Shown here piece after piece: positions 56,181 through 64,000 of a DNA stretch of 64,000 nucleotides (within the stretch, counting starts at the first letter, position 1; each line of letters opens with the position of its first letter). The notes under the pieces are model-generated. The model worked only from the letters and a program-made list of their open reading frames with translations. It was not told where the DNA came from and made no database searches. The translations under genes and the position numbers were made by a program. Origin of the DNA: Straminergon stramineum (Eukaryota; Streptophyta; Bryopsida; Hypnales; Calliergonaceae); the NCBI GenBank assembly GCA_963920665.1, contig OY987267.1:23064001-23128000 (forward strand), given 5' to 3'.

Positions 56181-57830
56181 TATGTTCATTAGTTCCAAGT
56201 CTTGTAGAATTGTAACAATTTGATGCTCCCCGTCTTTGAGCACATCCTGATCGTTTTAATGTGATGTGACTGGGAAATAGCTGGAATGCTGAGTCTAAAT
56301 TTCAGTAGCATCACCCTCTCTTCTTACAATGAAAAGCTTCAGTTTTAGTTCTTGTGTCGAGAAAAGAAAAAGACATCACTCTCTCACTCTTTCAGTGTAT
56401 TACCGGTCGGTGGTCGTAAGCCAGCTCCCTGGCGTACATAGAATTACACCAATATCATAACCCATGACGTTTCTATACAATTTCGCCGATCTGGAGAGGG
56501 TCAGAATGTCAGAAGTCATTCACTGGCAAGCATAAAATTCCGTAGTGCTGAGTTAGTTGCAACCTCTTAATGCCATAAATTGAGTTTGCGACTTTGATGC
56601 AGATAATTGAGGTCTGATTCCAGCATCATGCGACTTACAAGTCAGTACAGTTAGCACAATAAATACAATCCCAGTTCTCTGTTGTACAACTTGACATAGT
56701 TTCAGGAAGCTCAATATAAAAACTACTGTACTGTACTGCAGCGGATGTCAACATTGTCTTGGCAGCTGATTTCATAAATCCCTTTCTCTCAAATTTTGCA
56801 CCACAGAGCTGTCAAAATTGGGTGAGAACTTCAATTCTCGAACCCACTTGGAGTGAAATAAACTTTTGTACGTATAATCCATGGACGGTTAGATAATGGC
56901 AAAGCAGACCAAGGTTGGGAAGAATAACTGTACATACAAAACTTGCCTGCATTGAGAATATATAGGTGCGCTTGTGTAAATGATTTCACTAAGTTACTGC
57001 AGAACATGGCAAGTGACACTGTGGTGTGTGGAGACTCTGTGAACTGAAAAGTACAGAGTGACAATTGCCTTCTCACTAGCAGCTGGAAAATGAAGCTTGG
57101 TAACCCTCGGTTGGTGTGAAAGGGCATTTTATATTGCCCCTGTGAAATGGGAACCAAACCCATAAAGTACAGTTCATGATGGATAATTTAAAGCAGTACT
57201 GTACAGCATTACCTTACAGATTTTCACAAGTGTGCAGATTTTCAATCATACTGTTGTTCACCAATATAACATAATATTCAGTAGCATGCACTGTCACTGT
57301 CTTGGCTGTAAGGTAGGAGGTCCATAAAAAGCCCATCTAAGAGCTGAAACTGAATTTTGGGGAGGTAAGTTAGAACTTCTTGAAATACTTTTCAGTAAAT
57401 TTTCATTGAAAGACAAGTGGAATTGGCATCTAACCCAAGTCGTTTCTTGTTTTTTGGAGCTTCGTGCACCCAGTTATGAATTTTTGAAGTCGAAATTACA
57501 TAGGGCTCTAAAATAGTCCACCTCCTCCAATATACACTATTGATACATTCCTATAAAGATGATAAAGCAACATGTACCAACTATGTACATTTGAAGAGCT
57601 AGGCAGTTTTAGAGCATGAGCCTCCTACCTTATATTTAGATTGAATGTGTGGAATATCTCGCACCCATTAGTAGCAAAGTGGACACGTAGAGGCTAATTG
57701 TGATGAGCTAGGTGCATGAAGGAAAGGCAATCAGTATGAAGGCATACAAAATTGATTAAGTTTTGTGGGTTGGTATTGAAGAACATCACATCTAGATTAT
57801 AGGAAAGGCTTCCAAACTATGCGTAATTGA
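56181..57830. other. Non-coding stretch
   Basis: No supported gene. The minus-strand frame at 56831-57163 has no recognised domain. Confidence 0.4.
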
Positions 57831-57832
57831 TA

Positions 57833-58039
57833 CTCCCTTCGTCCCAAAATGATCTTCTGGATGGGCAAAATGTTTGGGATTTTTTGTTGAAAATAAAGTC
57901 ATTTCAACCCATGTTGAGCTATAAGTAAAGTTTCATGCACTCCTAACAACCTAGTTTTAGAGCCCTTTTCAAAGTATAGTATTAAGTTTATTGCAATAAA
58001 ATTAAAGGGAACCACAAGATCATTTTGGGACAAAGAGAG
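57833..58039. mobile_element. Stowaway-like MITE (207 bp)
   Basis: TA (57831-57832) then CTCCCTTCGTCCCAAAATGA. The right end is the inverted copy (tcattttgggacaaagagag) then TA (58040-58041). This is the Stowaway (Tc1/mariner-type) terminal sequence with TA duplication. Confidence 0.9.
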
Positions 58040-58045
58040 TACTAT

Positions 58046-58249
58046 CACTACAAGAGAAAGGGATGTTTTAAGTATAGTCCTAGACATATAGTCCTACAAG
58101 TAATGACCTTAAAGGGGTGTTTTTAGTAAAAATTTACTAAACACACACGTATTTCTAGTAAATTTTTATTGAAAACACCCCTTTAAGGTCGTTACTTGTA
58201 GGACTATATGTCTATGACTATACTTAAAACACCCCTTTCTCTTATAGTG
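58046..58249. mobile_element. CACTA-like MITE (204 bp)
   Basis: It starts CACTACAAGAGAAAGGGATG and ends CACCCCTTTCTCTTATAGTG-type sequence. The long inverted arms (about 90 bp) almost meet. Flanked by TAT at 58043-58045 and 58250-58252, the 3-bp duplication expected for CACTA elements. Confidence 0.9.
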
Positions 58250-58966
58250 TATATTGGCACTATGAAAAGATTGCACCATTACTGAAGATATTGTAATGCT
58301 AGAAGAATCAATAATGTCATCTTTCATAAATGTTCTATAAACTACATTAATTTATCCTATTATTGAGTATGTTATTAATTTTTGTGAGTCTTGCTATTTT
58401 AAATTAGCAAAGGTTGAAATATCATTGTATTGTACTAATTTCAACAATGTTTGTGTACTAACAATGTTTGGAATCGTAAGTAAGAATTCTTCTCCTCCAC
58501 TGAAAAAGGCAAGGAATTCAATTTACTTGAATTGCACTCACTTTTGCACACATTGGGCTTAGTACTAGACCAACCAAATGATTTAGAGTAATCTACACCT
58601 AGATTGTTATTTGGGTGAAGTTTGACACATATCATAACTATTTACAATACACGAGTTTATGAGTTTTTCCTCTTCAAATTTCACCTTTTGTTTGAAAATG
58701 AGGTTACATTTTCAAGAATAAAAACAATTCCATCCCAAGATATTGTAATGATTTAATGATTTCATCCATTAAGAAAGGATCAGTGGATATTTCATTTAAT
58801 GCATTCATTCAAAATTACTGAGAAAATGTGACTAAGCCTATTTTAGCTCAACAATTGCCCTATTTATTCAGGCGCACACATAAATGCATAATTAGTTCCT
58901 CAAAGTTCACTGCACTAACTCGTATCACATTCACTTAGTTACCTATCCCAAAGTTTGTAGTGGATC
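58250..58966. other. AT-rich non-coding stretch
   Basis: No supported gene. Confidence 0.4.
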
Positions 58967-58970
58967 TTAA

Positions 58971-59520
58971 CCCCTAAAGGACCAAACTCATTTTGGACAA
59001 GAATTGTCAAAACTGCCACTTATTAGAATTGTGAGAAAAAAGAAGTTTAAAAAAAAATTCAAACATATAGACTTGTAGTAGACTACTATGTGAACGTGTG
59101 AAAAAATTTCAGAAAATTTAAACGCACAGATTGAAAGATTATAATGTTTGAAGTTAGAAGAATTTATTTTACCTTGCCTAATAGGATCAATAGACTTTAA
59201 CTCCTCCTACAATGGGATTTTTGCACTACACATGGTTATTTATATCTACAGTTGCATCACGAATCATGAAACTTACATACCTACCAAATTTCAAAAGTAG
59301 AGGAGTTTTCCACATATTGCTCAAAGCTCCCTCAGTTATCCCTAAAATTTAGAGCAATATAACTTTAGATTCATCAAACTAATCCAAAAAATTTATATTC
59401 TTACCAAGGGGGGAATACATTCATACCTTGTGTCAAATTTTTGTGAACATCCAACCCAAATTGACTTTGTGTACAACTACTCAAGATTTTTTGTACTCAT
59501 TGAATGGTCACAGGGGCCTT
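58971..59520. mobile_element. Related TTAA element, truncated
   Basis: TTAA (58967-58970) then CCCCTAAAGGACC. The internal blocks gacttgtagtagactac, gaaaaaatttcagaaaat and cagattgaaagattata match elements 4 and 42.7 kb. The right end shows only ggggcctttagg near 59515 without TTAA. Confidence 0.5.
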
Positions 59521-61994
59521 TAGGCTTTAGATGCAAAGTTTTGAATTAAAAGTTAGTAGAATTTGAAGATTTTTGTGCACTACAAGTTGATCTCACAATA
59601 AAGATTGGCTCACTTCTAGGCAAAGGTTTTATATTTGGCAATTTTTTTGCTAAGATGCTTTGTTGGAAAAAAAACATTATAATATTTTGTAAGATATCCT
59701 ACATTTTAAAAATAATGCATTTTTTAATAGACAAAATTGTGAACATTCACCAAATCAAAATTCAAAATAGATGATATCCCTACATTTAGGTGAATGTACC
59801 AACACTTAGATGAATAATAAATAATTTATCCATAATGTACATATTGACAAATCCCAATGCCTTTATCTATGGGATCTCTAGGATCCTTTCTTTCACTTGA
59901 ACACACTCAAAAAAGAAAAATAGCTTCATAAGCTATTGGTAGTTTGTTCCCTCGCAAAATTGAAGATGGCCTTTCTACTTCTAGAAAATAGACTCATATT
60001 GAAGAGTTTTGTAACTCTTTTTGAAGGTTCCCTTCGGTGATTGGTTAGAGTTCATTCACTCCTACTTAGTATACTCACTCAGAACTCTACACTTTAGGCC
60101 TGAGAGTCAAAAAAGCTAGCTCACATTGTTACTTGGGGCACAATTTTTTAAGTACTAGGCCAGCAACATTTTTCCTAAGATATATACCTCATCTTGTAGT
60201 GGATTGAGGAGTTTTTGATGGAGCTTGGAGTTGAACAAATTTTGAGTTATTTTCATTGTTTTTTGGATGAGGTGCCATTTCTTATGATGGCAAGGGCAAT
60301 AAGTAAAGAGAGAGGAGTTGCTTTGTTTCAACTCCATGAGGTCGTGATTGTGTTTAGAGATCCAAATTTGAATGTGAATTAAATGCCGTTCATTTGAATT
60401 GTTAAGAGTTGGCAAGATATAGGGTGCAAACCCTGATCCATAAAGGGGGGGGGATTCATTGGGCCCTCTCATGTAGAGCATACCATGCCTTGCTTCCCGT
60501 AGGGATTCACCACCTCATAGTGGCAATGCTTTAGAGCATTGTCATTGTAGGCTTGTCATTGTAGGCTTGTACTTTGCCATGCCAAAGGCTATTTGGTGAG
60601 CTTAAGAAGAGTTCATCTTTGGCCAATCTTGACCATCCCCATCTTCTCCACACAATACTTACAACCCTTTAAAATAATAAAACCCAAAAAATTTGGTGTG
60701 TATTTCCTGTAGTCAAGGCTCAGGTTCCTTAAGATAACTTGTGTTATGCTCATTCAATTGGGTGTGATAAGGTTGACCACGAGAAACTAGGATCACTAGA
60801 ATGCGATTGTTTGGTGGATTCAACCAAGAAGTGAGTGGGCTTTGCATCATGGTTAGACTTTTTTATGGCACTACGGGACCAGATTGCACCATTTCAAAAT
60901 AAATCTCTAATTTTTGCTAAAAAAAAGTAATCTTTTGTCACTAGAAATTTTCCATTTTTATTTAAAATATGGATGAATTTGCCAAATTTGGATGAAAAAG
61001 TGCATGAATATGATTGAAGAGTCCTTTTTGGTCCCAAAGATGGATGAATGTAAAAATACATTACTTCACAAAATTTTAAGTGATCGCCATCATGGCACTT
61101 TCTCAAAAAGTAAAAAAACCCACAGGGCTGATCCTGCTGCTTGATTTAACAAGGCACGGTGGGGGAAGAAAAGTGGAATTCGACGCTCACTGTCGGGCCG
61201 GGGTGCTTGGCCGAGCAGGGGTGGCGATGCTCTTAATGTATTTGAACTTACGTGCCCAACGGCCCATTTCCCATGTCAGCAACTAGGTTTTCAACTGTCC
61301 AAAGTCAGTACTCCTGCCATGAAACGCGATATAACGTAATGCAATCAATACCAAATGAATCAAGTCCTGCGAACTCTGAATGCAGCATTAATGGTCGCAC
61401 AAAGTGCCTGCAGCAACCATTTATCAACGCTGTCTTCCCACACCCACTCCTCCGTTTCTCGATCTGCCAGTGTTCGCAAATTCGAATTTCCAGCACCTTT
61501 AAGTTAGCACTGGTTCTAGCACATGCAGCAGTGTTATTAGAACGTCAGCCAATTACACAAATCACATTTTGGGATCACTGCCCTCCTCTTCACTTTCACA
61601 CCACCACAGTTTTATTTTATTTTTTGACACAAATGAAACGAAACTTCATTGCAGAGGAAAGATACGAACCAGCCAGCCACACACTACCACAGTTAAAAAA
61701 CAGTAAGCCCAGCACTAGACCAGTCCTTGGAGCTGATACGGATATCACTGTCTCTCTGCTTTCATGGAGCGTGTCCTCCCCTGGCAGCGATGACGAGACA
61801 ATAGTGCCCTGACCTTAATTAGTGAATCTATCTCCGACCTAACTCCTTAAATTTCGCCATGAGAGCATTCCAATGTGAAAGAACGGTACCAGGAAAGGCC
61901 TGTCAAGAGGCGATCGAGGAGAGAGACGAAGAGCGTCAAGGTCGTAAGACATCAAGAGTTTCAGGGTCGCATTGAGGAATTTGCAAGTGCAGCC
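59521..61994. other. Non-coding stretch and BAHD upstream region
   Basis: No supported gene. The open frame at 61252-61812 lies in the probable promoter of the acyltransferase and shows no domain. Confidence 0.45.
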
Positions 61995-63688
61995 ATGCCA
62001 GGCGGAGATGAGATGCCGTTTTCGAAACTGGAAGTGAAGCTGAAGGAACCCACGCTGGTGTTCCCGGCTTCCCCCACGCCGAAGCATGTCTACTTCCTCA
62101 ACAACTTGGACCAGAACATCGCGGTGAGTATGCGCTCCGTTTACTTCTTCAACGCCCAGGAGGACAAGAAGCATGAAAATCCGGCGTCGGTGCTGAAGGA
62201 TGCGCTCGCGAAGCTGCTGGTGGAGTTCTACCCCATGGCGGGGAGGCTGGGCATCAGCCCGGAAGGCAAGCTGCAGGTGGAGTGCGAGGATCAAGGGGTG
62301 CTGTTCGTGGAAGCCACGACGGAAAATTATCTTGCGGAGCTCGGGGAGCTTTCTAATCCGACGCCATTCATGCGGCAGTTAGTGTACGATGTGCCCAGCG
62401 CCAAAAATATCCTCGAAATGCCGCCGTTCATTGTGCAGGTACCGTTGCCATAGTCTTGGTGTAGTTGCAATCCTGCTCCCGATGCTCTGATTTCTGCGAT
62501 GGTTTCGAAACTCAGCTATGCTGTTTTTTTGGGTGTGGGCAGTAACATGTTCTCAGCGAATCGCAGTGTCCCTGTCTCCCCGCATTGCTACTGGCGTTGT
62601 AAGCAATTGGTTGTTCCTGGTCGTACGTTGCGTTGCAGAAGCTAGTCCTCTTGCCTAATCGAGTGCACTCCACACTTCTGAATAACGAGTGGGTTTCGCA
62701 CTTCCGAGGTCGTGCAACCAGTGCAATCACGTGTGTTTGAACTTAATGAAGTGACGGATGTGAAACCCATAACTTGATAATCAGCGGAATGTCTGAAACC
62801 CAGTGTTCTGTCAATATGCAGGTGACAACATTCCAGTGCGGAGGCTTCGTTGTGGGCCTTCACAACAACCACTGCCTGATGGACGGTCTCTCCGCGAACG
62901 AGTTTCTCCTCGCTTGGGGCGAACTCGCGCGCGGCTTGGCCATCACGCACCCCCCGCACATGGACCGCTCCGTCTTGCGCTCTCGCTCCCCTCCCCGCAT
63001 CGAGTTTCCCCACCATGAGTTCGACGAAATCGAGGACCTATCCCCAGATCGCAACCTCCTCATGAACGGTGAGTCTTTAGTCTACGACAACATCATTCTC
63101 ACCCCCGACAACATCGAAACTCTAAAGAAGACGATCCTCGCAGACGGGACCGTAACCAAAGTGACGACGTTCGAGGCGCTCACGGCGTTGACATGGCGAG
63201 CGCGGACCCAAGCGCTTGAGATGCCGTCGGCGCAACAGTCGCGATTGTTGTTCGCCGTGGACGGGCGTCAGAAGTTTTGTCCGCCGCTGCCGGCGCACTT
63301 CTGCGGGAACGGGATCGTGCTCACGACGGCGATTGCCACGGCGGAAGAGTTGAACGGGCCGATCTCGTTCGCGGTGAAACGCGTCCAGGACGCCATCGCC
63401 ATGATCACGGACGCGTACATGCGTTCAGCGATTGATTTCTTTGAAGTGACTCGCAAGAGGCCGCAGTTGGTGGCGACGCTTCTGGTCACGACGTGGCTGC
63501 GATTGCCGTTCCACACGGTGGACTTCGGGTGGGGACATCCGGTTTGCACCAGCCCTGCGTGCTTGCCGGATCGAGAGGTCGTGCTGTTCACGGCGTGCGG
63601 GAAGGATAGGCGGAGTGTTAACGTCTTGCTCGCCATGCCCAGTGACGCGGCCATGGGCAGAGTGCGGGAGAATTTTAGGGTTTTGTGA
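61995..63688 (+). CDS. BAHD acyltransferase, omega-hydroxyacid feruloyl transferase-like
   Basis: Exon 1 (61995-62438, ...GTGCAG|gtaccg) and exon 2 (62822-63688, after tatgcag) join in phase 0 to 436 residues, the usual BAHD size. The intron follows a Gln codon (VQ|VTTFQCGGF), a conserved BAHD position. Catalytic HCLMD (165-169) and structural DFGWG (382-386) are intact. Blocks ASPTPKHVYFLNNLDQNIAV, YPMAGRL, AKNILEMPP, WGELARG and the FDEIED stretch (about 214) resemble omega-hydroxypalmitate/fatty alcohol feruloyl transferases (ASFT/HHT) better than HCT. Those use feruloyl-CoA in the cytosol to make suberin or cutin aromatics. Substrate is inferred. An upstream in-frame Met at 61875 would add 40 Arg/Lys-rich residues atypical of the family, so I chose 61995; 62013 is also possible. 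Confidence 0.92.
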
Positions 63689-64000
63689 TCGCGAGGAGAA
63701 ATTCTACCAGATGGACGCGAAAACGAGTTCTGAATTCGCGGAGGACAGCTTTCAGACTTGAATCCCAGTTGGTGAAGGTGATGACAGCGCCGCTGCCATG
63801 GCCATGTCTTACTTGGGCTGCATTGGATATTTACTTTTTTATCTACATGTAGTTCTTCTGGGTACTTGACGTGAAGGTAGCTTCGGTTGATTTCTGAACT
63901 GAGTGATGAAATGGAAACACTCGTGATCAAGTACGACGGTTTGGATTGCTGCGCCCTCGAGGTTACCATATTTTCCAGTGTTGGGGCCTGTATTACATTC
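63689..64000. other. BAHD 3' region
   Basis: No gene. Presumably the 3' untranslated region and flank. Confidence 0.45.

Noticed and set aside
61252..61812. 186-codon frame upstream of the acyltransferase
   Set aside because: No domain, biased composition, and it lies where the BAHD promoter must be.
61875..61994. Upstream start for the BAHD protein
   Set aside because: It adds 40 Arg/Lys-rich residues not found in the family; more likely 5' untranslated sequence.

Overview
The window is nuclear DNA of a land plant. The evidence is GT-AG spliced genes with plant-type products (a BAHD acyltransferase with DFGWG motif, an ARF GTPase, a UTP11 homologue, an S-like RNase T2 relic), a Copia retrotransposon primed by the plant initiator-tRNA site, hAT-, Stowaway- and CACTA-type elements and AAACCCT telomere-like patches. 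I cannot place it further. Compact GC-rich exons scattered through AT-rich repeats would suit a bryophyte, lycophyte, fern or gymnosperm, but this is an impression and not a determination.

Layout. 1-17.4 kb is a nest of DNA-transposon genes and GC-rich arrays. An edge ORF on the minus strand (1-799), an unknown coiled-coil ORF (6014-7381) and a DUF659-type hAT transposase (9087-12008) are each preceded by an array of the motif RCCCGCRGTCGCC. At least two of them share a recognisable promoter/leader. A module with telomere-like repeats and ~210-bp tandem repeats occurs twice (3.8-5.4 and 13.6-14.9 kb). A 1.1-kb solo LTR with a perfect GTGTA duplication lies at 15659-16770. 17.4-23.8 kb is AT-rich with diverged tandem duplications and one doubtful small gene. 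23829-29444 is a complete but decayed Copia element on the minus strand, with 233/234-bp LTRs, PBS and AACTT target duplication. It carries a captured antisense fragment of an organellar single-stranded DNA-binding (OSB) gene. A second, inverted solo LTR of the 15.7-kb family is at 31030-32319.

33-49 kb is AT-rich and contains a group of elements bounded by TTAA with CCCCTAAA- or CCCTTAAA-type termini; several share one TTAA with a neighbour. It also holds an RNase T2 pseudogene (36.7-37.7 kb) and a PIF1/Helitron helicase relic (44.2 kb). The convincing host genes are UTP11 (49981-50661), a divergent ARF GTPase with a duplicated 5' splice site (51925-52697) and an omega-hydroxyacid feruloyl-transferase-like BAHD enzyme (61995-63688). 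A Stowaway-like MITE and a CACTA-like MITE sit 6 bp apart at 57.8-58.2 kb.

The host genes are unrelated housekeeping or metabolic genes and do not form a pathway. The most unusual material is the GC-array/ORF system of the first 15 kb, the OSB capture inside the Copia element, and the TTAA-bounded element chain. Coordinates of repeat edges were read by eye and may be off by a few bases.
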